From contig JADGBZ010000002.1 of NCBI GenBank assembly GCA_015231175.1, positions 1-45,422 of the forward strand: a stretch of 45,422 nucleotides of DNA, given 5' to 3'. Source of the stretch: Magnetococcales bacterium (GTDB lineage Bacteria; Pseudomonadota; Magnetococcia; Magnetococcales; DC0425bin3). Numbering within the stretch: position 1 is the first letter of the stretch; each line of letters begins with the position of its first letter. The notes below the pieces were generated by a model. The model saw only the letters and a program-made list of their open reading frames with translations, had not been told where the DNA came from and searched no databases. The translations under genes and the position numbers were made by a program. Below, one piece after another: positions 7,364-16,252 of the stretch.

Positions 7364-10300
7364 TCAGACGAAGCCATTGGGCAGGATTTTGCTGACCTCG
7401 GCTGGTGTTCCGGCGGCGCGCAGGTAACCCCCTTCCATGTAGAGAACCAGGTCGGCGATCTTCAGGTGGCTGGGGCGATGGGTCACGATGAAGACTGTGC
7501 TTTTGCCGCGCAGCTCGTTGACGGCTTCCAGAAAGAGTCGTTCACTCTCCGCATCCAGATTGTTGCCCGGTTCGTCATAGAGCATGATCGCCTGGCTTTT
7601 GAGGTAGACCCGAGCCAAAGAGAGGCGTTGCCTGAATCCTGATGAGAGCGTTCCGTCGCCGCTTTCCTGCAACCGGGTGTCGAACCCCTTGGGAAGCCGC
7701 TTGATTTCATCCAGGAGACCGGCCCGCGCCGTGGCTGCCTCAAGTTCGGCATCGCTGGCGTCCGGGTTGACCAGGCGCAGGTTTTGCGCCACTGTGCCGA
7801 AAAAGATGTCGCAGGTTTGTGGCAGGTAGCTGATGCCCTGGCGCAACTCCAGGGGATCGGTCTGCCGGATGTCGCCATTGTCGATCAGAATGCTGCCGGC
7901 CTGGGGTGTGTACAATCCCAGGATCATTTTGAGGAGGGTCGATTTTCCGGAACCATTGGCCCCGATCACGGTAACCACCGATCCGGCTGGGACGCGAAAA
8001 GAGACGCCAATCAAGGCGGGGTCGGCATCGTTGCGATAGCGGAACGAGACGCGGTTGAAAACCACCTCGCCCTGAAAGGTGCGTCCCATCGGGGCGATGG
8101 CGCCGATCTCCCGTTCTCCCTTGATCTCCATCAGGCGATCTGTTTGGGTCATGCTGTTGAAAACTTGAACCATTTTAGCGATGCCCAAAAAGGTGGTTTG
8201 CACCGGACCAAAGATTCTCCACGTCAGCAGCATGGCGGCCATCACGGCGCCACTGGTGAGTTTTCCCTCCATGACACCCTGGGCGGTCATGCTCATGACT
8301 CCCAAGGCGGCTGCCATGGTGATGGTTTGAGACATGGTGCCGAGCAGGGCTGTGACCTGGTTAAGCCGAAAGTTGGCCAACGTGGCCTTGCCGGATAGGT
8401 CACGATAGCGGTCATACCAGACCTCCTGGGCATGCACACCCTGGATGGTCGGCAACCGGTGCAGAGCCTCGGTCAGAAAGGCCTGCCGGTGGCTGCCAAG
8501 GCGGGTTGAAAGACTGGAACGGACGCGCATGACGGGAAAGATGATGAACCCGACCAGCACGAGACCCAGGATCAACAGCAGCATGAAGAAGATGACCGAA
8601 GGATTGATGATCCCCAGCACGATCATGTAGAACAAGGATGTAGGGGCGTCGTAGTAGAGATAGGCCAGAGGTCCGGTCAACATCTCCCGGATCACTTCCA
8701 GGGTGCGGATGCGGGCCACCTGCACTCCGACCGAGACCCTCTCCGTATAGGCGGCTGGCAGGGCCAGGATCCGGTCCAGGATGCCGCTGCTCAGGGTGCG
8801 TTCCGCCTTGGAGCCGATGTAGGCCATGAGCCGAACCCGTTGAACGCGAACGGCCACATCGACCAGCAATGCCAGCAACAAACCCACCAGCAAGACCAGT
8901 GCCATGGATTTGGCGCCGCTGGGGATGATCTGCCCATAGACCGCCATCACGAAGAGGGGGGTCATGGAGCCCATGATATTGCCGAGGATGGTGATGCCCA
9001 TGATGGTCCAGATCAGGGGCTGAAAACGTTGCAACTGGCTGCGTACCCAACTGCCGATCGTGATGGCTTCGGCGCCAGGCAGGGAGAAGAGGTAGGCGCG
9101 CCCTGCGCCAAGATGGTGCACGACCTTTCTTTCGCCATCGTCGCCATCGATCACCTCGGTGGCGCCACTCTCGGGGCGCCCCAGGGCGACCACCACACGA
9201 CCTTTGTTTGAAACGAACAAAAACGGCATCAGCCGCGGATCGATGCTTTCCAGTTTGCCGCGTGCCTCCCGGTAAACATGGTGCAGGTTGGCCATGATGG
9301 AGCAAAAATTTGTCAGATCGAGCTTTTCGGAGAGGTGGGGAACCGATTCGGCCAGTTGACGCGCCGTTCCTTTCCAGCTCATGGCCGTCAATAAACCTTT
9401 CAGGCAGCGGGAAAAGGGGGTCTGCACATGCATCTGGTCCAGAAACAGCTGCCATTGTTGCTCCTGGGAGAGGGAGCGGCGTTGTTCCAGCAAGGCCAGA
9501 GCGTCAGCGTGTTTTGTCTGGGGCAAGGTTTCCTCTGGACCCTGGCCCGGATCAACCACGGGATGGGCGACAGGTTTTGCCAAGGTCGGTGAGGGCTTTT
9601 CCACCCGGAAGGCATCCATCAAATCTTCCAGGAGGTGCAACGTGCCCCCTTGCAGGCGAAAAACCCGATCCGCCATGCGCAGCAGGGAGGGGCGTTGGGA
9701 GATCAGGATGATCGAACACTCCCCCTTCATGTTTTCCAGGCAGGTCCGCAGGAGATTGTCTCCGGCGGAGTCGATGGCCATGTTGGCTTCGTCGAAGAGC
9801 AGGATTTTGGGTTCTCGCGCCAGAATACGGGCGATGACGATGCGTTGTTGGACCCCGGCTGGCAACGTATCCTGGGCGCCGTCACCCACCACGGTGTGGT
9901 ACCCTTTGGGCATGCGCGCCACCACGGCATCGAGTCCCAAACGGGCAGCCATGGTCAATGCCACGGATTGACGGGTATCGTCGAACATGGTCAGATTTTG
10001 CAAAATCGTCCCATTGAACAGCGTCCCTTTTTGGGGGATGTAGCCAATTTGTGCGGAGAGATGTTGGGGCAACAAATGGACTTCGCGGCTATCGATCCGG
10101 ACGGTTCCCTGTGTGGGCTGCGCCGCGCCGGTGATCAGTTTCAGGAAGGTGCTTTTACCGCTGCCACTGTCGCCGACAATGCCGATGCACTCCCCAGGGT
10201 CGATGGTCAGGGAGATGTCGGTCAGAATGGCTGTTTTGTGTACGGGGGGCGGGGGTTCGCCAGGTTTTTGCCATCCGGTATTTTTGGTGACCTCGAAGGA

Positions 10301-11314
10301 GATGTTTTGCAGTTGAATGGCGCCGCTCAACGGCTCCCCGGAGGCGTGTTCGGCCAGATTTTCCCGTTGCGGAATGGTGAGCAGGGCATTGACCTCTTGG
10401 CGAGCCATGCGAATGGCCTGCAACCGCGTCCATCCGGCGACCAGTGCCTGGATGGGTTGCAACGATCTTCCGGCGAGCATGGTGCAGGCTGCCAGTCCAC
10501 CGGTTGTCAAATCTCCGTCTATGACCTGGATGGCCCCGAAGGCGATCACCATGGCCGTCATCCCCTGGGCCGTGAACGAGGAGAACGCCGGCATGATGGC
10601 GCCCAGAAAGATCAGGTCGTAAGTTTGACGCAATCCTTTGATCAGCAACATTTCATGGCGCCGCAACAGGAGTGATTCCATGGCCAGGGCCTTGACGGAA
10701 TGAATGCGGTCCAGGGTCTCGGTGATAAAGCTGTAACGCCGCTGCTTTTGATCCATATCCTGCTTCAGCGTTTTTTTCAGTGAGAAGCCAACGTAGGCGG
10801 AAGGCACGCTGATCAGAATGAGGGCGCCCAGGGGCACCAGGGCCAGGGGGCCTGCCAGCAGGTAGACGAGAAACAGGTACATGACCAGAAAGGGCAGGTC
10901 GAACAAGGCCATCAGCGCCTGTCCGGAATAGAGCTCACCGACCTGGTTGATGGCGTTCATCCCCTCCATGAATTTGCTGCCATCCGCTTTCTCGATCTCC
11001 TCGGGTGCGGCGTAGAGCAGGCGCCGGAACGAGTTGCAACTGACCTGATGCTCAAACCGGGCGCCCATCCAGCCCATATGATAGGCCCGTACCGAGCGCA
11101 AGGCCGCCTCCACCACCAGGGCAACCAGCACCCCGAGCACCAACAGGGAGAGGGTCTGCGTGGCATGATTGGGCAGGATGCGGTTGTAGACCTGGATCAG
11201 AGCCAACGGGACCAACAGGCCCAACAAGTTGATGATGAACGATGTCACTCCTGGTATCCACAGTCCGGAAAACGACCCCAACTTGATCGTGTCCTCCTGG
11301 ATGGCTTTCTTCAT
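7364..11314 (-). CDS. Single-chain double ABC exporter (two TMD-NBD units, type I secretion-like)
   Basis: About 1316 residues: TMD1-NBD1, a C39-peptidase-like domain without catalytic residues, then TMD2-NBD2. Type I secretion ABC proteins are usually 550-720 residues and act as homodimers; here both halves are in one chain. Walker A boxes are GDSGSGKST (encoded near 10150-10190) and GANGSGKST (near 7935-7970). Both signature motifs deviate from LSGGQ: LPAGV in NBD1 and LSSGF in NBD2. NBD1 also has glutamine in place of the H-loop histidine (ISQRPS), while NBD2 keeps it (VTHRPS). Both Walker B glutamates are present. The frame stays open to 11524, but the extra 70 residues have poor codon structure and no good ribosome site; the ATG at 11314 is preferred, with 11422 as another option. 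Confidence 0.9.
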   Translation of the reverse strand: MKKAIQEDTIKLGSFSGLWIPGVTSFIINLLGLLVPLALIQVYNRILPNHATQTLSLLVLGVLVALVVEAALRSVRAYHMGWMGARFEHQVSCNSFRRLLYAAPEEIEKADGSKFMEGMNAINQVGELYSGQALMALFDLPFLVMYLFLVYLLAGPLALVPLGALILISVPSAYVGFSLKKTLKQDMDQKQRRYSFITETLDRIHSVKALAMESLLLRRHEMLLIKGLRQTYDLIFLGAIMPAFSSFTAQGMTAMVIAFGAIQVIDGDLTTGGLAACTMLAGRSLQPIQALVAGWTRLQAIRMARQEVNALLTIPQRENLAEHASGEPLSGAIQLQNISFEVTKNTGWQKPGEPPPPVHKTAILTDISLTIDPGECIGIVGDSGSGKSTFLKLITGAAQPTQGTVRIDSREVHLLPQHLSAQIGYIPQKGTLFNGTILQNLTMFDDTRQSVALTMAARLGLDAVVARMPKGYHTVVGDGAQDTLPAGVQQRIVIARILAREPKILLFDEANMAIDSAGDNLLRTCLENMKGECSIILISQRPSLLRMADRVFRLQGGTLHLLEDLMDAFRVEKPSPTLAKPVAHPVVDPGQGPEETLPQTKHADALALLEQRRSLSQEQQWQLFLDQMHVQTPFSRCLKGLLTAMSWKGTARQLAESVPHLSEKLDLTNFCSIMANLHHVYREARGKLESIDPRLMPFLFVSNKGRVVVALGRPESGATEVIDGDDGERKVVHHLGAGRAYLFSLPGAEAITIGSWVRSQLQRFQPLIWTIMGITILGNIMGSMTPLFVMAVYGQIIPSGAKSMALVLLVGLLLALLVDVAVRVQRVRLMAYIGSKAERTLSSGILDRILALPAAYTERVSVGVQVARIRTLEVIREMLTGPLAYLYYDAPTSLFYMIVLGIINPSVIFFMLLLILGLVLVGFIIFPVMRVRSSLSTRLGSHRQAFLTEALHRLPTIQGVHAQEVWYDRYRDLSGKATLANFRLNQVTALLGTMSQTITMAAALGVMSMTAQGVMEGKLTSGAVMAAMLLTWRIFGPVQTTFLGIAKMVQVFNSMTQTDRLMEIKGEREIGAIAPMGRTFQGEVVFNRVSFRYRNDADPALIGVSFRVPAGSVVTVIGANGSGKSTLLKMILGLYTPQAGSILIDNGDIRQTDPLELRQGISYLPQTCDIFFGTVAQNLRLVNPDASDAELEAATARAGLLDEIKRLPKGFDTRLQESGDGTLSSGFRQRLSLARVYLKSQAIMLYDEPGNNLDAESERLFLEAVNELRGKSTVFIVTHRPSHLKIADLVLYMEGGYLRAAGTPAEVSKILPNGFV

Positions 11315-11540
11315 TTCTTCACAAACTCCGCGTCTGGTTGCATCCGCCCTTGACAGGCCCCGCGCAAAAAAGGTCCGTATGGCGCTATCTTCTAAACCAT
11401 ATGTGGCTTCGGAGCCAGCCATCCCAGAGCCCGGTTCGTTGTCGGGTGCTGAGTGGCTACCAAAAAACCATGCACCGGCGGGAGCGAATGCAGCTTGTAT
11501 GCCGTTGCCGTAACTCTTCCTCACCTTTTTAAAAAGGGCT

Positions 11541-11655
11541 TGGATAGGAAAGCTTTTGTCAGGGCTTTGCCCAGAACTCCACCAGGACTCTGTTTGAATC
11601 CCTGCCAGGGAGCCACCCCCCTGCCCTGGACCCCGATGCGTTGCCGGGTGGTGAA
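11541..11655 (-). repeat. Dispersed hairpin repeat, copy 3
   Basis: The minus-strand copy starts 25 bases behind the HD-GYP gene stop. It has the front CACCCGGCAACGCATCGGGG, first-hairpin arms CCAGGG/CCCTGG with a longer loop, a weakened second hairpin (CAGG/CCTG) and the tail GGCAAAGCCCTGACAAAAG. It ends near a CCTTTTTAAAAAGG palindrome at 11522-11536. Between it and the ABC gene start (11315-11540) I see no convincing gene. Confidence 0.8.
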
Positions 11656-11679
11656 CAGTGACCCGTTTATCAGCGCTCT

Positions 11680-14600
11680 TTATCTCGGTTCGACCGCCAA
11701 CGCCGCTGGACTCAAATAATCCCGTATATTCACTGCATCCTGCTGACTGGCTGGCAGGTAGAGATTGGCGTAGGTTCGATAAACGCCGGAGGTGAGGAAG
11801 AGGTCGAAAAGATCGCTGTCAAGATGCTGGTCCTTGCGCATGAAGCTCATGATGCGCAGGGCCTGGTTCAAGGTTTTGGGGGGTTTGTAGGGGCGGTCCG
11901 CTGCGGTCAGGGCTTCAAAGACATCGGCAATGGCCAGCATGCGAGCTTGCACGCTCATCTCGTCCCGGTGCAGGCCACACGGATAGCCCGTTCCCACCAT
12001 GGTTTCGTGGTGTGAGCCGGCCATCTCCACGGCGCTGCGCATGGTTTTGGGCAGGGAGAGGTGTTCCAGCATGAGGATGGTCTGGATGACATGTTCGTTG
12101 ATCTTGAAACGTTCTTCGTTTGTCAGAGTGCCCCGGCTGATGGAAAGGTTGTAGATTTCGCCGTAATGGTACAGGTGCTCCGGAACCACGACCTTGAATT
12201 GTGGATGGGCGGCATAGGGGGTGGGATCAGCCCGGGGGACGATGTGTTCCGGTTTGTCGGCCAACAGCGTCTCGACCGCAGGCAGGGGGGACTCCGGAAT
12301 ATTTTGTACATGCAGTTGCTCGGGAGGCGAGAGACCGAGACGGTCACTGAAGTGACGTTGCCAGGTTCGCCCGGCAATTTGTTTCAGGCGGGTGATGCTT
12401 TCCGGATCCATGAATTCGCCGCCCTGATTGCACTGGGCCACGAAGGCAAACTCCTCGCGCAGAGTGGCCAGAGAGGCATCCAGGGTTTCGGGTAGAGGAT
12501 TGGAATCACCCAGGCGGGCCCAATGTTCCTGCTGGGCCTGGATGATGGCATCCCGGTAGAGCACCTCGAAACGCATCCGAATTTCATGGATGCGATTGTA
12601 GACGGTCTCCAGTTTGGTGGCTTTGTCCACCACATATTCGGGAGTGGTGACCTTGCCGCAATCGTGCAACCAGCCGGCCAGGTGAAAGGCCTTCCACGCA
12701 TCTTTTTCCATGTTGAAGGATGCAAACGGCCCGGTGTCGCAACGGCAGGCGGCTTCCGCCAGCAGACGGGCCAGTTCAGGAACCCGGGCGCAATGGCCCC
12801 CGGTATAGGGGGATTTGGCGTCGATACTGGTTGCCAAGACCTTGATGATCGACTCGAACAGTTTTTCCTGGGCTTCGATGAGGCGCAGGTTGTGCAGTGC
12901 CACGGCTCCCTTGGAGGCCAGGGACTCGATGAAACCCACCAGATCGTCGGCAAAGGAAACAACCTTTTCACGGGTTGGATCCAGGGCATTGATGAGTTGC
13001 AAAGCCCCCAGAATGTCCCCTTCGCGTGTCATCAGGGGAACCACCAGCATGGATTGAGTGTGGTAGTTGGTGGCCGCATCGAACTTCAATGTTCCGGAGA
13101 CATCGAACGGGCCGGTATCGCCGTAGACATCGTCCAGCCGCACACTCTTGCCGGTCAGGGCGACATGGACCGAGACATAATGGTGGTTGGGCTTTCCGGT
13201 GGTGGGGTCATGGAGGGGCAGGGCCGACACCGGAAGCGTGTCGGTACTGGTCCGGTGGGAAAACTGGAGGGTATTCTCATCGGTCAGGAGAAAGAGAGTG
13301 GCTCTGTCGGCTGGGGCGATCTCCCGTCCTCCCTCAAGAATGCGACGCAGCAGGCGATCGATGTCATGTTCCATGGCGAGGGCGATACCCAGCTCCACCA
13401 ACTTTTCGAGCTTGTTTTGACTGATGACCAACTCGCGGGTCCGTTCTTGAACCTTTTCTTCCAAAACCTCGGCAACGCGCTCCCACTCAAGACGTGCCAC
13501 TTGTTCGAGGCGTTTGGCCAGTTCTGTCTGACGAAAGGCCCTGTAACCCAGGAAGAGAAGCAACAGAAAATTGGCGCCGACCGGAAAGACCGGATCCAGC
13601 AGCAGGGTGTGAACATGGAACGCATAGGCCCCGCCAGCGCCGCACAACGTGGACAAGGAGAGAAACAGGATGGTTGTGAAGCGAACGCCCATTTTGGAGA
13701 CCAACAGAATGAGGAGCAGCCCCATGACCGTCGTCAGGAGTTGCTCCAGCCACAGGGCATATCCTGGCCTGTCGAGGGCGATGCCCTGGAGAATGGTCTC
13801 AATCGCCTGGGCCTGGATTTCGGCGCCGGAAATTTGACCTTGCATCGGGATGGCGTGGATATCCTGGAGGCCAGCCGCCGACGAACCGACCAGAACCAGG
13901 CGTCCCTGGAACAGGTCGGGGGCCAGTTTGCCCTCCAGCAGGTCACCGACCGAAAAGTAACGGCCTGGATTGACAGGTCCATAATGGATCCAAACCTGCC
14001 CCTGGGAATCTGTGGGAATGGGTGCCCCTCCAACCAGAATACCCTTGATTTTCTGGTTTTGGTCCACAATGGCGACCGTGCCCCGGCGACCCGAGGCCAC
14101 GCGCAGCGCTTCGAGCGTGAAGGTGGGCCGGATGCTCTGGGCCATGCCCACCATCAGAGGAACCCGTCGGACGATGCCGTCCGATTCAGGGTTGACATAC
14201 AACAGGCCGTTTCCGGCTGCCGCCTTCTCGAAAGGGGCATCATTGGGAATCAAACCATCCACCTCCGATAAAAAGGGGAGGGCATCTCCGCCCATGGAGG
14301 CGATATTGTTTGTTTGCAGGGATGCCTGGGTTGCCGTCGTGGTGGAACCGTAACGCACCATTTGCCCCAGAATGACGGGCGCTCCAAGCATGGCATGCGC
14401 GAAGGCGGCATCGGTATCCGGCAGGGCGTACAGCTCCTGTCGGCTTTTCTCGCTCAAGGTTTTGAGATCGTCGGCCATGACATGGGGAGAGTGCAGATCC
14501 CGACCAGGAAAAACAAAATTAAAGCCAATGCCGGCGGCTCCCATCTCCTTGAGACGATTGACAATGTCCGCCAGCCGGGTCCGGGGCCATGGCCATTGAC

Positions 14601-14880
14601 CAAAACGATCCATGGAGCGTTCGTCGATGTCCAGGATGACCACCTGGGTCACCTCGGACGTGCGGGGATAAAAACGCTGATAGGTGTCGAAGACGCGGAG
14701 ACGCAACTCCGCCAGGGGTTTGGGATCGACCCCCTGGAGGAGGACGAGAAACCCCAGGAACAGCAACGTCACCACGCGCATCCGCCAGGCCCACGGACCA
14801 CAGCTGGCGGACCCCTTGTTCGAGGCGTCAGAGGAAGAAGCCACCTGTTGTTGCAAATGTGGCTCCATCTTCTTGTTCAT
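11680..14880 (-). CDS. CHASE2-GAF-HD-GYP protein (putative c-di-GMP phosphodiesterase)
   Basis: 1066 residues. An N-terminal membrane segment lies at about 33-50, a periplasmic CHASE2 sensor at about 55-365 (LDIDERSMDRFG, WPWPR), three further membrane segments at about 380-450, a coiled coil, a GAF domain at about 500-665, and an HD-GYP domain from about 680 to the end. HD is at 739-740 (HDCGKV), a second histidine lies in NEHV, HHE at 957-959 and GYP at 965-967. HD-GYP domains cleave cyclic di-GMP. About 190 residues separate the HD pair from the NEHV histidine, far more than the roughly 30 in compact members, so an insertion sits inside the catalytic domain. It starts 6 bases behind the OmpA gene with little ribosome site of its own, which suggests translational coupling. 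Confidence 0.92.
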   Translation of the reverse strand: MNKKMEPHLQQQVASSSDASNKGSASCGPWAWRMRVVTLLFLGFLVLLQGVDPKPLAELRLRVFDTYQRFYPRTSEVTQVVILDIDERSMDRFGQWPWPRTRLADIVNRLKEMGAAGIGFNFVFPGRDLHSPHVMADDLKTLSEKSRQELYALPDTDAAFAHAMLGAPVILGQMVRYGSTTTATQASLQTNNIASMGGDALPFLSEVDGLIPNDAPFEKAAAGNGLLYVNPESDGIVRRVPLMVGMAQSIRPTFTLEALRVASGRRGTVAIVDQNQKIKGILVGGAPIPTDSQGQVWIHYGPVNPGRYFSVGDLLEGKLAPDLFQGRLVLVGSSAAGLQDIHAIPMQGQISGAEIQAQAIETILQGIALDRPGYALWLEQLLTTVMGLLLILLVSKMGVRFTTILFLSLSTLCGAGGAYAFHVHTLLLDPVFPVGANFLLLLFLGYRAFRQTELAKRLEQVARLEWERVAEVLEEKVQERTRELVISQNKLEKLVELGIALAMEHDIDRLLRRILEGGREIAPADRATLFLLTDENTLQFSHRTSTDTLPVSALPLHDPTTGKPNHHYVSVHVALTGKSVRLDDVYGDTGPFDVSGTLKFDAATNYHTQSMLVVPLMTREGDILGALQLINALDPTREKVVSFADDLVGFIESLASKGAVALHNLRLIEAQEKLFESIIKVLATSIDAKSPYTGGHCARVPELARLLAEAACRCDTGPFASFNMEKDAWKAFHLAGWLHDCGKVTTPEYVVDKATKLETVYNRIHEIRMRFEVLYRDAIIQAQQEHWARLGDSNPLPETLDASLATLREEFAFVAQCNQGGEFMDPESITRLKQIAGRTWQRHFSDRLGLSPPEQLHVQNIPESPLPAVETLLADKPEHIVPRADPTPYAAHPQFKVVVPEHLYHYGEIYNLSISRGTLTNEERFKINEHVIQTILMLEHLSLPKTMRSAVEMAGSHHETMVGTGYPCGLHRDEMSVQARMLAIADVFEALTAADRPYKPPKTLNQALRIMSFMRKDQHLDSDLFDLFLTSGVYRTYANLYLPASQQDAVNIRDYLSPAALAVEPR

Positions 14881-14886
14881 ACGCCG

Positions 14887-15489
14887 TCAGCGGATCGACA
14901 CCTCGACGCGCCGGTTGCGCGGCTCAGGGAGTTCGTCCGCTGTTTGCACCAGGAGGTTTTTCTCGCCGTGGGAGGTAACTTCGATGGCGGAGGCGGGAAT
15001 GCCAATGCCCAGGAGCAGCCCGTGCACCATTTTGGCGCGATCCAGGGCCAGCCGATGGTTGGCATCTTCGGCGCCGACCGTGTCGGTATGGCCAACGACG
15101 GCAACTTCGGGGGATACCCAGCTCTTCAGGGTGGAGAGAATTTCCGGCAATTTGGCCTGGGACGAGGGCACCAGGGCGGTGCCACCAGTCTGGTAGTAAA
15201 GGATAAACTTGACCGGTTTGCGTGATTTGGCCGCCATGGCGGCGGCGTAACGCGCTTCAATCTCGTTATCGGGCACTACATTTGGCGCGGCAGGTTCTTC
15301 CGTCGCTTTGCTGATCCGGGTTCCTTCGTTGGCCTTGTCGAGGGTCACGGTACCGGATGTCGTCTCAACGATGGCCTTGCCCACATGGCCATCATCGTCG
15401 GGTAGCAGCACGATCTGTTCCGGTTTTGCACAGCCAAAGAGAAAGGCTAAAGCCAACATGCCCATCGACAAACGTGACATGGATCTCAT
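14887..15489 (-). CDS. OmpA-family outer-membrane lipoprotein
   Basis: A 200-residue lipoprotein with lipobox LFGC (cysteine at residue 20) and a C-terminal OmpA-like peptidoglycan-binding domain: VAVVGHTDTVGAED, NHRLALDRA and EPRNRRVEV. It should be anchored in the outer membrane and bind peptidoglycan. The start at 15489 is chosen because GGAG lies about 11 bases upstream and the signal peptide begins there. It is the middle gene of the fecR-ompA-CHASE2/HD-GYP operon, 37 bases behind fecR and 6 ahead of the HD-GYP gene. FecR, OmpA and CHASE2 proteins often sit together; here they probably form one envelope-sensing unit. Confidence 0.92.
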   Translation of the reverse strand: MRSMSRLSMGMLALAFLFGCAKPEQIVLLPDDDGHVGKAIVETTSGTVTLDKANEGTRISKATEEPAAPNVVPDNEIEARYAAAMAAKSRKPVKFILYYQTGGTALVPSSQAKLPEILSTLKSWVSPEVAVVGHTDTVGAEDANHRLALDRAKMVHGLLLGIGIPASAIEVTSHGEKNLLVQTADELPEPRNRRVEVSIR

Positions 15490-15526
15490 TGCAAAAGTCT
15501 CCAACTTGCGGACAGAGGGTGTGGAA

Positions 15527-15967
15527 TCAAGGCTCGGGAACATGGACGAGTATGGACGTTCCCCGCACTCCGATGGACCCCAGCGGGGTTGTCAGTCGGA
15601 TGCGTTTGGGATCCAGTTTACCAATCTCGCCGGTGTTGAATGTCAAGGTGCCCGCCGCCATATGACCCGAGAGCGCCAGACGCTGGGCGTGCGGATCGAA
15701 GGCAAACTCCTCGACGACGAAACGGCTGTTCGGACCCAGGGAAAAACGAGTATTGTCCTTCATGGTGACACCCACCGCGCCATCGGCGCCGGTTTCCAGG
15801 ACATCCTTGGCATCCAGCGGTGTTCCCACTTTGGCGGGACTTTTTTCCCCAAGGTGCTGGATAAAAACGTCCCCAGAAGCCGTCTTGACCATGCCATCCG
15901 AGGCTTGCACCGGCAAAATCAGGCCCATTGACCCACAAAAAAGGATTGAGCGAACAACTCGTTTCAT
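15527..15967 (-). CDS. Periplasmic FecR-domain protein
   Basis: A 146-residue exported protein with a signal peptide ending near VQA (residue 22) and a FecR domain: GDVFIQHLG, PLDAKDVLETGADGAVGV, LGPNSRFVVEEF and TPLGSIGVRGT. It lacks the N-terminal cytosolic anti-sigma part and membrane segment of classic FecR, so it is not a sigma regulator of the FecIR kind but a free periplasmic FecR-fold protein. The start at 15967 has GAGGAG 7 bases upstream. It is the first gene of the operon with ompA and the CHASE2/HD-GYP gene, and it is divergent from the tolC-like operon. Confidence 0.9.
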   Translation of the reverse strand: MKRVVRSILFCGSMGLILPVQASDGMVKTASGDVFIQHLGEKSPAKVGTPLDAKDVLETGADGAVGVTMKDNTRFSLGPNSRFVVEEFAFDPHAQRLALSGHMAAGTLTFNTGEIGKLDPKRIRLTTPLGSIGVRGTSILVHVPEP

Positions 15968-16252
15968 GCAGCGCTCCTCACGGTTACACGTCCGAACCAT
16001 CTGAAACCCCACGACCTGAAACCTTGCGACGTTGACCCCACCCAGAGTGACAGAATCCTCTGGATCCTAACCAACTTCATGTTGTTTGTCCACAAGAATC
16101 CATGGCTCCCATAAAGCGGAGTATCGCTGCAACGTCCTGCTTCGTGTCAGGCCGGGTTGGCCGATGGGGCTCCAGAAAATTGGCAGATGTTTTGCGTGTC
16201 TGGCAAGGGTTGGCTTGGTTTGCTCTCTTCGGTTGATTGTTGGTTGGTGCAG
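15968..16252. promoter_or_regulatory. Divergent intergenic region between fecR and tolC-like operons
   Basis: These 285 bases separate two operons read in opposite directions and must hold both promoters unless either starts further inside. I see no strong sigma70 pair. A short direct repeat, CCATCTGAAACCCC / GACCTGAAACCTT, lies at about 15999-16025. The shared region makes co-regulation of the two operons plausible but does not show it. Confidence 0.4.

Noticed and set aside
8412-9455. 347-codon minus-strand frame inside the double ABC gene
   Set aside because: Shadow frame of a clear transporter; its translation has no domain and many His/Pro/Arg runs.
12523-14271. 582-codon plus-strand frame antisense to the HD-GYP gene
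   Set aside because: Antisense of a strongly supported multi-domain gene; composition typical of reverse-strand shadows in GC-rich DNA.
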